Assembly: GCF_000512205.2 (NCBI RefSeq)
Contig: NZ_CP006644.1
Coordinates: 5,973,501 to 6,037,500 of the forward strand
DNA from: Sphingomonas sanxanigenens DSM 19645 = NX02
Lineage (GTDB): Bacteria; Pseudomonadota; Alphaproteobacteria; Sphingomonadales; Sphingomonadaceae
DNA length: 64,000 nucleotides
Direction of reading: 5' to 3'
The stretch's first letter is position 1; each line of letters starts with the position of its first letter. Shown in pieces: positions 38,752 to 51,299 of the stretch. A program made the position numbers and the translations under genes. Under the pieces are notes generated by a model, which was not told the origin of the DNA, made no database searches, and saw only the letters and a list, made by a program, of their open reading frames with translations.

Positions 38752-39078
38752 ATGACAACGCGCAAGGATGGCGAGGACGAAGGGAACGGCCTGGGCGTCG
38801 CAACCCGCACGCGCACGCGGACCCGCAAGCCTTCGCTCTACAAGGTGTTGATGCTCAACGACGACTATACCCCGATGGAGTTCGTCGTTCTCGTGCTGCA
38901 GCGCTTTTTCCGGATGAACATGGAAGATGCGACTCGGGTCATGCTCCACGTCCACCAGAAGGGCGTCGGCGTGTGCGGCGTGTTCACCTATGAAGTTGCC
39001 GAGAGCAAGGTGGCACAGGTGATCGATTTCGCGCGCGAGAATCAGCACCCGCTGCAATGCACGCTCGAGAAGGCCTGA
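38752..39078 (+). CDS. clpS: ClpS N-degron adaptor protein
   Basis: A 108-residue adaptor that feeds N-degron substrates to ClpA(P). After a flexible, basic N-terminal tail ([12 protein letters not shown]) come [19 protein letters not shown] (substrate-binding NDD and Met) and [19 protein letters not shown] (His-x2-Gly and ClpA contact). Several in-frame ATGs lie upstream (38674, 38725); 38752 is chosen because homologues have a similarly short tail. clpA is not in the window; the next gene on the other strand is a Crp-type regulator. Confidence 0.88.
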   Translation: MTTRKDGEDEGNGLGVATRTRTRTRKPSLYKVLMLNDDYTPMEFVVLVLQRFFRMNMEDATRVMLHVHQKGVGVCGVFTYEVAESKVAQVIDFARENQHPLQCTLEKA

Positions 39079-39110
39079 CCGCCCTTATACGCGCCTGACC
39101 GCCCCGGGGC

Positions 39111-39959
39111 TCAGCCGCGCGGGGCCGGAAACCAGCTCGTATCGAGTTCGGCGAAGCGGTTGAAATAGGCGGAAGCCTGTGCCAGCGCCCGTTCGTCGAC
39201 GATCGTCACCGAGCCGTTGCGCCGCTCGATCATGCCTTCCTCGGCCAGCGCGCGCATCATGCGGTTCACATGTACCGCTGTCAGCCCGGTCGCGTCGCCA
39301 ATCTCTTCCTGCGTCAGGATCAGCTCGAAGCTGTTGGTCACGTCCTTGCGCATGAAGCGGATGCGGTGGAGCATGTCCAGGAGCAGCGCACCGACACGCG
39401 CGCGCGCCGAGGTTCGGCCCAGCGACGCAAGGCGGTCGGTCAGCGACACACGCTCTGCCTGCGATACCGCGAACAGCAAGGCGGCGACGCGCGGGTGATC
39501 ATCGAACAGCGTGCGCAGCGCCTGCTTTTCGAAGGGGCAGACCACCGCGTCGGTGATCGCGGTCAGCGATTCGGCGGCGTCGCGATAGGCGATGTTGGAT
39601 GAACCGATCAGGTCGCCGGGAAAGTGCAGCCGGAGGATCTGGCGGCTGCCGTCGTCCAGATAGACATAGCTCATCATCCAGCCGTGGCGCAGGACGTAGA
39701 TCTCATCGCTGCCGTCATTCTCCCGTCGCAGCATCTGGCCGCGCTTGAGCGTTCGCTCACGCTCCTCCAGCCGGGCAAGCGCTGCGCGCTCCTTTTCGGT
39801 AAGATCAAGGAAATGGCCCAGCCGCTCGGCAAAACAGCTTCCCGTCAATGCCCCCGTGCTCCATCTGTTGTTTGGCTTCCGTAACAACGCATGGGGAGCG
39901 GATTGGCTGCCGGCATTAACAATGATCAACCGACACAAAATATAGACGGGCCGTTCCAA
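39111..39959 (-). CDS. Crp/Fnr-family transcription regulator
   Basis: A 282-residue protein as drawn from ATG 39959. The effector domain (about 70-170) has [22 protein letters not shown] and [13 protein letters not shown]. It is followed by a winged HTH, with [25 protein letters not shown] (about 215-239) as the recognition helix region. There are no Cys clusters for an Fe-S centre, so it is not an oxygen-sensing Fnr. The first about 37 residues are atypical and rich in Arg/Asn/Ser; a TTG codon at 39848 ([10 protein letters not shown]) may be the true start. It is divergent from murA, with 63 bases between the two annotated starts. Confidence 0.83.
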   Translation of the reverse strand: MERPVYILCRLIIVNAGSQSAPHALLRKPNNRWSTGALTGSCFAERLGHFLDLTEKERAALARLEERERTLKRGQMLRRENDGSDEIYVLRHGWMMSYVYLDDGSRQILRLHFPGDLIGSSNIAYRDAAESLTAITDAVVCPFEKQALRTLFDDHPRVAALLFAVSQAERVSLTDRLASLGRTSARARVGALLLDMLHRIRFMRKDVTNSFELILTQEEIGDATGLTAVHVNRMMRALAEEGMIERRNGSVTIVDERALAQASAYFNRFAELDTSWFPAPRG

Positions 39960-40022
39960 GGCGTTGCGCCGACATCGATGGCTCGGGTTGCGGAGTGCAG
40001 CCTAATCGCGGATAGGCGGCGG

Positions 40023-41309
<1,287 letters not shown>

Positions 41310-41502
41310 TCGCGGTACCGGCCCCGCCCGGCCCACACTGCGCGCCGGATTTCCATACCCTGAGCTTCGGCGCTTTGCCGGGCTAGGCACTGGCATCGAC
41401 AAGGACTAGTTTCCTTAGCCGATGAACCACGCGGGAAAGGCCATTTCGCGCATGGTCCGGGGGCAGGCCAGCCGATCGGGGCCGGAAAATCAGGGGTAAT
41501 GG

Positions 41503-42288
41503 ATGTCGGTGCAGGTGGAAGAACAGGGCAAGGACGCTGGCATCAAGGGCGCGCAGACGCTGATGCGCGCGCTCGACATCCTCGATGAGGTGATCGGCGG
41601 CCCGGTGAAGGCCGTCGAACTGGCGCGCAAGCTCGATCTCAGCAAGACGACGACGCATCGCCTGGCGCAGGCGCTGAAGTCGCGCGATTATCTCGCGGCG
41701 ACGCGCGACGGCTATTCGCTCGGCCCCAAGCTGCTGCAACTCGGTGCGATGGCGCTGGAGCAGACCGACTTCGTGCAGGTCGCGCGGCCGTTGATGGAAT
41801 CGCTCTCCGACCGCACCGGGTTCTGCGTGTTCGTCGGCAAGCGCGAAGGCGATTGGTCACGCCATCTCGAACGCGTGACCGGGCGGCAGCGGCTGCGCGT
41901 ATCGACGTCGCCGGGAGACCGGCGGCCGATCGTCGAGACCGGCCTCGGCAAGGCATTGCTGCTCGACGAGGATCTCGCCACGCTCGAACGCATCTACCGC
42001 CATGTGAAGGGCGACGCGATCGAGGCACCGAAGATGGCGGCGTGGTTGGAGGAGATGCAGGGGCATATCAGCCGCGGCGTCGTGCTCCACGCCAGCGATC
42101 TTGGCGATGGCGTGCGTTCGATCGCGGCGCCGGTGCGCGACGCGATGGGCCGCATCTGCATCGCCTTGTCGATTGCGGGGGCCGCGCTTTACCTCAGCGA
42201 CGATGTGATGGTGTCGCTATCGGAAGAGGTCCAGCGCACCGCCGCCGAGATCAGCGCCGGCTGCGGCTATCGCCCGATAACGCGCTGA
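41503..42288 (+). CDS. IclR-family transcription regulator
   Basis: A 261-residue regulator. The N-terminal winged HTH (about 18-75: ALDILDEVIGGPVKAVELARKLDLSKTTTHRLAQAL) is followed by the IclR effector domain, with VSTSPGDRRPIVETGLGKALL and RGVVLHASDLGDGVRSIAAPV as ligand-pocket segments. A nearby catabolic gene set is the usual target. Here the candidate targets are the cupin/SapC/receptor locus to the right or the gene's own promoter. The last codons, including the stop, lie inside the first copy of a 19-base tandem repeat (42271-42327). Confidence 0.88.
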   Translation: MSVQVEEQGKDAGIKGAQTLMRALDILDEVIGGPVKAVELARKLDLSKTTTHRLAQALKSRDYLAATRDGYSLGPKLLQLGAMALEQTDFVQVARPLMESLSDRTGFCVFVGKREGDWSRHLERVTGRQRLRVSTSPGDRRPIVETGLGKALLLDEDLATLERIYRHVKGDAIEAPKMAAWLEEMQGHISRGVVLHASDLGDGVRSIAAPVRDAMGRICIALSIAGAALYLSDDVMVSLSEEVQRTAAEISAGCGYRPITR

Positions 42289-42327
42289 TCGCCCGATAAC
42301 GCGCTGATCGCCCGATAACGCGCTGAT
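42271..42327 (+). repeat. Three tandem 19-base repeats at the end of the IclR gene
   Basis: CGCCCGATAACGCGCTGAT occurs three times head to tail (42271-42289, 42290-42308, 42309-42327) without a single change. The first copy encodes the C terminus RPITR and the TGA stop; the other two lie beyond the stop. Perfect identity points to a recent slippage-type duplication. Confidence 0.93.
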
Positions 42328-42378
42328 CGCGCTTTTCTGTGGCGCTCGCCGTTGCGGACAGTAACGGGCGGCGGCAGA

Positions 42379-42505
42379 TCTTCTGTCAGGCCAATTGAAT
42401 TGGCCGATCGACGGCAGATCGATCGAGTTGTCTGTCATGTCATGACATAAGGTGCTGATATGAGCGCGTATATGACTATGGTAGCGCTAATTTCCATTGA
42501 CCTCT
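42379..42505. promoter_or_regulatory. Regulatory region with palindromes and a LacI-type site before the LuxR-type gene
   Basis: This gap of about 308 bases holds no gene. It has a perfect palindrome GGCCAATT-G-AATTGGCC (42389-42405) and another, ATGTCATGACAT (42437-42448). A LacI-type site, TGGTAGCGCTAATT (42479-42492), matches 10 of 14 bases of the operator TGGTAACGCTATCA found upstream of the receptor gene at 47954-47967; both are followed or overlapped by CCATTGAC. These are candidates for IclR and LacI regulator binding. Confidence 0.5.
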
Positions 42506-42596
42506 GCCGGACCGGCGCCTAGCACTTTGCCATCGAAAGAGCGGCCAAAGAGCCGTCCGCGCACCGGCGCGGTCAGGGAAGGGAGAAGAATGTTCG

Positions 42597-42857
42597 ATGG
42601 ACATTCATGCCAATGGCGTCCGTCGCCATGTCGACAGCACAGATCGTGATAGCGTGAACGCGGCCCACCTCACGCCGGCGCAGGTGCGCGTGATGCACGG
42701 CGTGCGCTCCGGCATGCTCAACCGCCAGATCGCCGAGGATCTCGGTATCGCCGAAGCAACGGTGAAGGCGCACATGACCGCGCTGATGCGCAAGCTCAAC
42801 GTCCGCAACCGCACGCAGGTGGCGATCATGGCGCAAAGCCTGGCGGAACTGCAGTAA
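42597..42857 (+). CDS. Small LuxR-type HTH protein
   Basis: An 86-residue protein consisting of little but a GerE/LuxR DNA-binding domain: LTPAQVRVMHGVRSGMLNRQIAEDLGIAEATVKAHM... with the recognition helix IAEATVKAHMTALMRKL (about residues 51-67). There is no receiver or ligand domain. Such single-domain proteins can act as antagonists or constitutive regulators. It starts with ATG 42597; the regulatory region upstream carries a LacI-type site. It is convergent with the cupin-like gene. Confidence 0.82.
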   Translation: MDIHANGVRRHVDSTDRDSVNAAHLTPAQVRVMHGVRSGMLNRQIAEDLGIAEATVKAHMTALMRKLNVRNRTQVAIMAQSLAELQ

Positions 42858-42950
42858 GCGGCGTTCCGCGAGATCGACTTTCCGCCTTTCTTCGAACAAC
42901 CGCTGATTTCCTTGCCGGCGTGAGCATCGGGCAGGGCAGCTTCGGGCTGC

Positions 42951-43976
42951 CTATCGGTTCAACCGATTGAGTATTTGCGCGCGCAGGCGCCGCGCAGCCG
43001 CCGGATCGAGCGGGGCCGCCAGTGCGCCCCGGGCCTGGTCGGGCAGGTGCGCGCCCGCGCGCTCCCCCGCACCGAACACATAATAGTCGAACAGCGCATG
43101 CCACGCAGCCTTTTCCGCCGCCGGGCGGTCGCGCAGGCTGAGCAGCGCGTGGAGCAGGCTGGCCTGCGGATTGTCGGCGTGCGCGGGCGCGTCGTTCCAC
43201 CAGTAATTGACGAGGATGTTGAAGTCGCAGAGCGCCTCCACCTGGTGCCACCACAGCGCCGGATAGATGAGCGCGTCGCCCGGCTCCAATTCGGCGACGA
43301 CGGCTGCCGCAAGCGCATCGCGATAACCCGGATAGCGCGCAAGATCCGGCGCCGCCGGATCGACCATCGACACGACCTGGCCGCCCGGTGTCGGCTCCAG
43401 CGGGCCGGGATAGAGGTTCGCGATCTGGTCGGGCGGGAACAAGGTGAAGCGGCGGCGGCCGGCGACGCAACAGGCGATGTTGTTGGAGATATCGTAATGC
43501 GCGGCGGCGACGGTGCGGTTGCCGATCCAGATGCTGGCGAGCGGCGCGTGCGCGGCGATCGGGCCGAGCGGCAGATCATTCTCGGCACGGAAGCCGGGCA
43601 AATAGAGGTCGAGGTCGGTCGAGCCGATATAGAGCGCGGGGGCGTCCGCCGCTGCAGCGCCGCTGCCGGCCGCGATCCGATCGAGGACATCGCCGAGCTT
43701 CACCCGTGCGGCGGTGAAGTTCAGCCCGGTCAGCGTCGCGTCGTAGAAAAAGCGGCCGCCGATCTCCGGCGCGCCGGTATAGGCGGTCACCGGGCGATCG
43801 CCTTCGAAGCGCTTGAGGCTGCCGATCGCCTCGGCAGTGGACCGTCGTGCCGCGGCGACGATCGGCCAGTCGCGCGCCACGCCGCGCAGGATCGCCGGTT
43901 CGCCGGCTGCGATCAGCGCGGCGAACGGAATCGCCTCCGCTGCGATATCGTCGAGCGCGCGTGCCGGTCGCGCCAT
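42951..43976 (-). CDS. Cupin-like (JmjC-type) domain protein
   Basis: A 341-residue protein of the cupin_8/JmjC-like 2-oxoglutarate Fe(II) oxygenase fold. The iron-binding triad is seen as H160 and D162 in AAAHYDISNNIACCV and H244 in ALWWHQVEAL. RRRFTLFPPDQIANLYPGP follows the first motif, as in the family. Such genes sit next to SapC and TonB-dependent receptor genes in Xanthomonas, Caulobacter and sphingomonads, where they are thought to modify a protein or glycan during uptake; the reaction is not established. It is encoded 1 base after sapC ends, on the same strand. Confidence 0.82.
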   Translation of the reverse strand: MARPARALDDIAAEAIPFAALIAAGEPAILRGVARDWPIVAAARRSTAEAIGSLKRFEGDRPVTAYTGAPEIGGRFFYDATLTGLNFTAARVKLGDVLDRIAAGSGAAAADAPALYIGSTDLDLYLPGFRAENDLPLGPIAAHAPLASIWIGNRTVAAAHYDISNNIACCVAGRRRFTLFPPDQIANLYPGPLEPTPGGQVVSMVDPAAPDLARYPGYRDALAAAVVAELEPGDALIYPALWWHQVEALCDFNILVNYWWNDAPAHADNPQASLLHALLSLRDRPAAEKAAWHALFDYYVFGAGERAGAHLPDQARGALAAPLDPAAARRLRAQILNRLNR

Positions 43977-43977
43977 C

Positions 43978-44700
43978 TCAGGCGCCGTCCCGCCGCCGCT
44001 TGAGGTCGATCAGGCGATGGACATTGCCGAGCGACGCCGAGGCGAGCATCGCCGGGCGCAGGAAGCCGGCCCGGTTGAGCGCCTCGAGCGCCGCGCCGGG
44101 CAGCGCCGCCAGCCGGTGCTCGACCACCGCATGGACGCCGGGTACGGCATAATGGCGCTCCTCATCGAGCGCCACGTCGAGCTCGACCGGCTCGAGCAGG
44201 CCATGTGCATCCCAGGCGGCGTAGAGCGGCTGCGCCATCTCCATGCCGACATAGATCGTCCTGAGCGTGGCCGAGACCCGTTCGAGCGCGGGCGCGTTGC
44301 CGCCCTGCGGCAGGAACAGCGGCACGCCCTCGTCCCGGCCGATCCGCCGATCGTCGAGATCGACGTGGATCATCGGTTCGCGCCGGTCCGGATCGTCCGC
44401 GGCGGGCGTCATCACGATCGAGAAGGGCCCGCGCCGCTGCAGCGCCGGCACATAGCGCGTGGTCCAGCCGGTGGGGCCGAGGAACAGATTCTCGTCGCGG
44501 TCGAGGCCGAGCAGCACCACCGCCTGGACGCCGCCGGCGTCATTGCGCCGGAACAGGATCGGGAAATCGCGCTGCGCCTCCTCGAACTCGGTCGGGAAGA
44601 CCAGCATCTGGTTCACCGCATCGCCGAAGCCCGCGTGGTAGCCGGGCCTGAGCCTGAGGTCATGATGGTCGATATTGTTGAGAAGAACCTTGTTCGTCAC
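43978..44700 (-). CDS. SapC-family protein
   Basis: A 240-residue protein. LRLRPGYHAGFGDAVNQMLVFPTEFEEAQRDFPILF and ERHYAVPGVHAVVEHRLAALP are typical of the SapC family, first named with Campylobacter S-layer loci and often coupled to TonB-dependent receptors for sugars. Its molecular role is unknown. It has no signal peptide, so it is probably cytosolic. It sits between the receptor gene upstream (90-base gap) and the cupin-like gene downstream (1-base gap) in one transcription unit. Confidence 0.83.
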   Translation of the reverse strand: MTNKVLLNNIDHHDLRLRPGYHAGFGDAVNQMLVFPTEFEEAQRDFPILFRRNDAGGVQAVVLLGLDRDENLFLGPTGWTTRYVPALQRRGPFSIVMTPAADDPDRREPMIHVDLDDRRIGRDEGVPLFLPQGGNAPALERVSATLRTIYVGMEMAQPLYAAWDAHGLLEPVELDVALDEERHYAVPGVHAVVEHRLAALPGAALEALNRAGFLRPAMLASASLGNVHRLIDLKRRRDGA

Positions 44701-44790
44701 GGATGACCTTCGACATAGCCTGCCGGCGAACCTAACCGATGGCGACCGGAAGGGAAGGGCGCGCCGGCTCGACGCGCCCTCCCGCTCGGC

Positions 44791-47700
44791 TCAGAACCGG
44801 TAGCGTGCACCCAGCAGGATGCGAGGCTTCAGTTCCTGCGCGAAATAGAGCTGCTTGGTGTCGCGCGCATAGGTGCGCACCGGCTCGCTCAGGATGTTGA
44901 TCGCTTCCAGCGACACCGCGATATTCTCGGTGATGTCGTAGCTCAGATTGGCGTCGAGCGTGCCGAACGGCGCGTAGAACACCGGGTTGCGGCTGCCGCC
45001 GCGGTTGGTGGCGGAGAGATATTTGTCGCGCCAGTTGTAGGAGACGCGCGCCGAGGCACCATATTTCTCGAAGATGCCGGTGATGTTGAAGCTGTCGCTG
45101 AGACCCACCAGTGCGAACACGTTCTGCGTTGGATCCGCGCCGACATCGACGCTCACATCACCCGAAACCTTGGTGAAGGATCCCGAGATACCGAAGCCGG
45201 TTTCCCCGAAGAAATGCTGTCCCTGGATTTCGAAGCCGTGGACATTGCCCTGCCGGTTGTTGATCGGGGTGGATACCGAGAACTCGAACAGCGGATCGGT
45301 GCCGTCGGCAAGAACGTCGCGCCGCGCCAGCACCTGGTCGACGAACGCCTGATCGAGCACGCCGTTGTTGATGTTGGCCTGGAGCTGCGCCGTTGCCGCG
45401 GCGAGGTTGCCGTTATTCTCGTCGAGCAGCGCGGTCAGCGTGAACAGGCTGACGTCGCTGACGGTGATGCCGAGCGTCTGCAACTGCGTGAGCGCCGTAC
45501 CCGATCGGGAGCCGGGCGCACCCGAACTCGGATCGCGCAAGCCGAACAGGTTCAGCGTTTCCTGCCCGACGCCGACGAAATTCTTCACCTTCTTCGCGAA
45601 GAAGCCCACCGACACGTAGCTGGACCGTGCATAATAATATTCCAGCGAGATGTCGAAATTGTCCGAAACGAGCGGCTTCAGATTGGTGTTGCCCTGGGCA
45701 CCGGTGGCGACGCCGCCCAGCGCGGTCGGCCGGTTGGGGCCATTGGCGGACTGGGACGCGAACAGATTGCCATAGTCGGGCCGAGCCAGCGTGCGGCTGT
45801 AGGATGCGCGCGCGACGACATTGTCCATCGGTTCGATCTGGAAATCGATGGCCGGCAGCAGATTGCTGTATTCGCCCTCTTGCGTCCGTTCGAGCGAGTT
45901 GGTCGTCACGATCCGGCTGAAGTCGTTGTCCGAATCCCACTCGATGATATCGGGCAACGAGATGATCGCATAGGCATCGGTCTTGGTGTTCTCATAGCGC
46001 GCGCCCACCACGAGGCTGCTCGGCCGCCCCATCAGGTCGCCCTTCCACGTGAACTGGGCATAGGCCGACCAGATTTTTTCGTTGATCCGGTCGAAGTCAC
46101 GGCCGGTGACGTTGATGGGGTTGCCCGCCGCGACATAGGCCTCCGCGAAGGCCTCGTAGAGATCGACGGCGTTGCCGCGGAACGCGATGTCGTTGCCGGT
46201 CGGGCTGTAGCGATCGAACTTGCAGCTCATGCAGAAGGGCTGCAGCAGGTCGCCGGCGAGCCGCTGCACGTCGCCGACCTGGGTGATGCCCCAGTCGCCC
46301 AGCGTCTGCTGCGTCTGCGTGCGTGCGCTGGTCATGCGTGAATCGATGTAGGTGGCGCCGACATCGAACCGGCCGCCGCCCTCGAACTCCCAGCCCAGAT
46401 CGGCTCGGATCTGGTTCAGCCGGTGACGCTGGCTCGAGCTGTTGGTGCGCTGAACCTGCGTGCCGAGGTCGCCGATATCGAGCACGCCGTTGCCATTGCC
46501 GCGCGTCGCGTCATTGAGTGTCCAGTTCTGCTGGGGGATCTTGCCGCTATAGTCGACCGAGTGGCCATCCACCACCGGCGCGCCCAGGCTGACCAGCGTC
46601 GAGCTCGCGCCGTTGCGCGAGTCCGGAAGGCTCGACGACGTGGAGTGGTTGCCGTCGAGGTTGAGGGTCAGCCCCTCGGTGATCTCCCAGCTCGCATTCA
46701 GGCCGTAGGACTGCAGCTCGCTCTTGGTGGCGCGATACTGCTGCTCGAAACCGATGTCCTTGACGCCGTAGCGCGAGCCTTCTTCGAGAAAGACCGCGGT
46801 CGCGATGACGGGATTGTCGTCGAACCGCACCCGGTCGAAGGGGCGGTTGAACCAGTTGCCCTGGTCCGATCGCGCCTCGCTGATCTTGTTCTGCGCGAAG
46901 ATGATGTCGGAGGTCAGCGTCAGCGTCTCGACCGGCTTGAACTGCAGCGTTGCCGAGGCGTTGATGCGCTCGCGCGACGATTCCGAATAATGGTAGCGGC
47001 TGTCGTTGGGGATCGCGACCAGCGTATTCGGATCCGAGGGCGCGTTCTCGATGATCGTGTCGGCGGCGCGGCCTGGCATGTCGGCGAAGCGCGTGACGTT
47101 CCAATCGTTGGAGGTCGAGCTGGCGGCGGCCGAATCACGCTTCTGATAGGCACCGAACAGCGAGACGCCGAAGCGGTCGTCATCGTCGGACCAGCTCAGC
47201 ACGCCGGATACTTCGGGATTTACTTTGAAGTCGTCGTTGCTGGTGTCGTAAAGCGCCTTCGCACCGATCGAGCCGGTGAGTCCGCTGTCGCGGCGGTCGA
47301 GCGGCCGTTGCGTCACGACGTTGATCGTGGCGCCGATGCCGCCCGAAGGCAGCGCGGAACGGCCGGTCTTGTACACTTCCAGGCGCGACACGCCTTCGGA
47401 GGCAAGGTTGGAAAAGTCGAACGAGCGGCTGGTGGCGCGCGAAAAATCGACGTCCTGGTCGCCGCCGACGGTGTTGGTGTCCGATGTCGCGATCTGGCGG
47501 CCGTTGACCGTCACCAGGTTGAACTGCGGGCCGAAGCCGCGGATCGTGACGCGCGCACCCTCGCCGTTGCGGCGATCGATCGATACGCCCGGGATGCGCT
47601 GAAGCGATTCCGCGAGGTTGGTGTCGGGGAATTTGCCGATATCCTGCGCGGAGATCGCGTCGACCACGCCGGTGGAATCGCGCTTGATGTCCATCGATGC

Positions 47701-47892
47701 TTCGAACGAGGCGCGCAGGCCGGTGACGACGATGTCCTGCTCGCTGGCCGCATCCGGCGGCGTCGTCGGGTCCGCCTGCTGGGCGTGTGCCGACCCTGCC
47801 GAGACGGCGAACGCCGTCAGCGACATGCCGAGCAGCAACGCGCGCGCCCTTCGGCGCGCAGCGGACGTATTGGTGACGTTGGACGAGATCAT
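44791..47892 (-). CDS. Large TonB-dependent receptor (probable glycan/sugar uptake)
   Basis: A 1033-residue outer-membrane receptor. It has a signal peptide to about residue 38 (SAHAQQ), an N-terminal DIVVTGLRASFEASMDIKRDSTGVVDAISA, and a plug with the segments FPDTNLAESLQRIPGVSIDR and VTIRGFGPQFNLVTVNGRQI. These are features of the subfamily tied to carbohydrate utilisation in Caulobacter, Xanthomonas and sphingomonads. The barrel ends with an aromatic residue (LGARYRF). ATG 47892 is preferred: GGGAGGA lies 7 bases upstream, while the ATG at 47898 would leave 1. It is transcribed away from the GH3 gene, shares a regulatory region with it, and is followed by sapC and the cupin-like gene. Confidence 0.9.
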   Translation of the reverse strand: MISSNVTNTSAARRRARALLLGMSLTAFAVSAGSAHAQQADPTTPPDAASEQDIVVTGLRASFEASMDIKRDSTGVVDAISAQDIGKFPDTNLAESLQRIPGVSIDRRNGEGARVTIRGFGPQFNLVTVNGRQIATSDTNTVGGDQDVDFSRATSRSFDFSNLASEGVSRLEVYKTGRSALPSGGIGATINVVTQRPLDRRDSGLTGSIGAKALYDTSNDDFKVNPEVSGVLSWSDDDDRFGVSLFGAYQKRDSAAASSTSNDWNVTRFADMPGRAADTIIENAPSDPNTLVAIPNDSRYHYSESSRERINASATLQFKPVETLTLTSDIIFAQNKISEARSDQGNWFNRPFDRVRFDDNPVIATAVFLEEGSRYGVKDIGFEQQYRATKSELQSYGLNASWEITEGLTLNLDGNHSTSSSLPDSRNGASSTLVSLGAPVVDGHSVDYSGKIPQQNWTLNDATRGNGNGVLDIGDLGTQVQRTNSSSQRHRLNQIRADLGWEFEGGGRFDVGATYIDSRMTSARTQTQQTLGDWGITQVGDVQRLAGDLLQPFCMSCKFDRYSPTGNDIAFRGNAVDLYEAFAEAYVAAGNPINVTGRDFDRINEKIWSAYAQFTWKGDLMGRPSSLVVGARYENTKTDAYAIISLPDIIEWDSDNDFSRIVTTNSLERTQEGEYSNLLPAIDFQIEPMDNVVARASYSRTLARPDYGNLFASQSANGPNRPTALGGVATGAQGNTNLKPLVSDNFDISLEYYYARSSYVSVGFFAKKVKNFVGVGQETLNLFGLRDPSSGAPGSRSGTALTQLQTLGITVSDVSLFTLTALLDENNGNLAAATAQLQANINNGVLDQAFVDQVLARRDVLADGTDPLFEFSVSTPINNRQGNVHGFEIQGQHFFGETGFGISGSFTKVSGDVSVDVGADPTQNVFALVGLSDSFNITGIFEKYGASARVSYNWRDKYLSATNRGGSRNPVFYAPFGTLDANLSYDITENIAVSLEAINILSEPVRTYARDTKQLYFAQELKPRILLGARYRF

Positions 47893-47953
47893 GCCCATTC
47901 CTCCCCTGTTCCTGACCGGCGCAAACTGTCCCCGTCGCGCCGTGTTTTGGTCG

Positions 47954-47993
47954 TGATAGCGTTACCATTGACCGCTACATCAACACGCTATCA
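47954..47993 (-). promoter_or_regulatory. LacI-type operator pair upstream of the receptor gene
   Basis: TGATAGCGTTACCA (47954-47967, reading TGGTAACGCTATCA on the minus strand) has the C-G centred symmetry of LacI/GalR operators. A second half-conserved copy, TCAACACGCTATCA (47980-47993), lies 26 bases on; together they also form an 11-bp inverted repeat CGTGATAGCGT/ACGCTATCACG. They sit 60-100 bases before the receptor start, near where its promoter should be. No lacI-type gene is in the window. Confidence 0.6.
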
Positions 47994-48172
47994 CGGGGCC
48001 GGGGGGTGTCAATACAACCGCCGGAAGGTCAGGCGCGAATATTGGCGATAACTCTGAGTAAATTCACCTCGATTTTTATTGAACAGCCTCCGTTTCCCTA
48101 GCTCTTCCCGCGATATCCGGCGCTATTCAGAGCGGCGATATCAATTCGTCTGTGTTGCCGATTTGTCATAAG

Positions 48173-48199
48173 ACCAAGGTCGTAGCCTACGACCTTGGT
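48173..48199. promoter_or_regulatory. 27-base perfect palindrome between the receptor and GH3 genes
   Basis: ACCAAGGTCGTAG-C-CTACGACCTTGGT is a perfect 13+1+13 inverted repeat, 269 bases before the GH3 start. No T-run follows on either side, so an operator or cruciform is more likely than a terminator. The remaining intergenic DNA (47994-48467) is AT-richer than its neighbours and shows no gene. Confidence 0.55.
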
Positions 48200-48467
48200 T
48201 GTAGGCTCTCGTCACTTGCTGCACCGCAAAAAATATAGACAATTGCACTGAAACTGCGCGTCTATGCGGGTCCACGCGTGTATAGGGAGCTTCGTTTCGT
48301 CGGCGCTTGATCGGCGCGGCGACAGGCCTGCCCTTGAACGGGAGCGATAACATATGCGAGGCTGGAGGCAGGCTGGATACCGGTCGAACCGGCATGTCGC
48401 CGCGTGGTGAAATTGGATAAGGTTCGGCCGGATGTGGTCGAAGGCATTGGGCAGGAGAGGTTTGGGA

Positions 48468-50915
<2,448 letters not shown>

Positions 50916-51013
50916 ACGTCACGCTGAACCTCACGAGGGCCCTTGTCTTGCACCGCCGCCGCTGGTAGGGGCGGCGCTCCGGCGAGCCCTGGCTTCCGCC
51001 GGTTCGTGGTCTG

Positions 51014-51089
51014 GCCGCTTTAGCTCAGTTGGTAGAGCATCGCATTCGTAATGCGGGGGTCACAGGTTCGAGTCCTGTAAGCGGCACCA
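51014..51089 (+). tRNA. tRNA-Thr (CGT anticodon)
   Basis: A full cloverleaf: acceptor GCCGCTT/AAGCGGC, D arm GCTC...GAGC, anticodon loop TTCGTAA (anticodon CGT, reading ACG), T arm ACAGG-TTCGAGT-CCTGT and an encoded CCA end. A tyrosine integrase gene starts 211 bases downstream, so the 3' half is the likely chromosomal attachment site of the element to the right. Confidence 0.97.
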
Positions 51090-51190
51090 CCCTTCCATTC
51101 GCAGACGTCCGCGATATCGTTGAAACCTGAGGATTTCTGCGGTATCTGTCCCTCGCGATGTCCACGATCGTTCGCTGAAGGTCGCGGACA

Positions 51191-51251
51191 TACCCCCAAT
51201 TTTGGGGGTGGCTTTGGGGGTAGGGCGTAGGGGTGCCATGAACATACCCCC
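51191..51251. promoter_or_regulatory. Four TACCCCCA-type repeats before the integrase gene
   Basis: TACCCCCAA (51191), TTGGGGGT (51202), TTGGGGGTA (51214) and TACCCCCA (51244) are alternately oriented copies of one 8-base core, in the 210-base gap between tRNA-Thr and the integrase. The first two form ACCCCCA-ATTT-TGGGGGT. They may be integrase arm sites, excisionase or repressor sites, or the integrase promoter operator. Confidence 0.5.
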
Positions 51252-51299
51252 ACACGGCAGATAGCCCCGGGTTGCATGATTATGCAGGGGTATGAGGCG

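Noticed and set aside
42271-42327. Tandem repeats as a mini-CRISPR or iteron array
   Set aside because: The three copies are directly adjacent without spacers, and there is no replication gene nearby.
48173-48199. Palindrome as a transcription terminator
   Set aside because: No T-run on either side, and both flanking genes are transcribed away from it.
51090-51299. A second att copy within the window
   Set aside because: I looked for another GTTCGAGTCCTGTAAGCGGC-type segment to the right and saw none, so the right end must lie beyond 64000.
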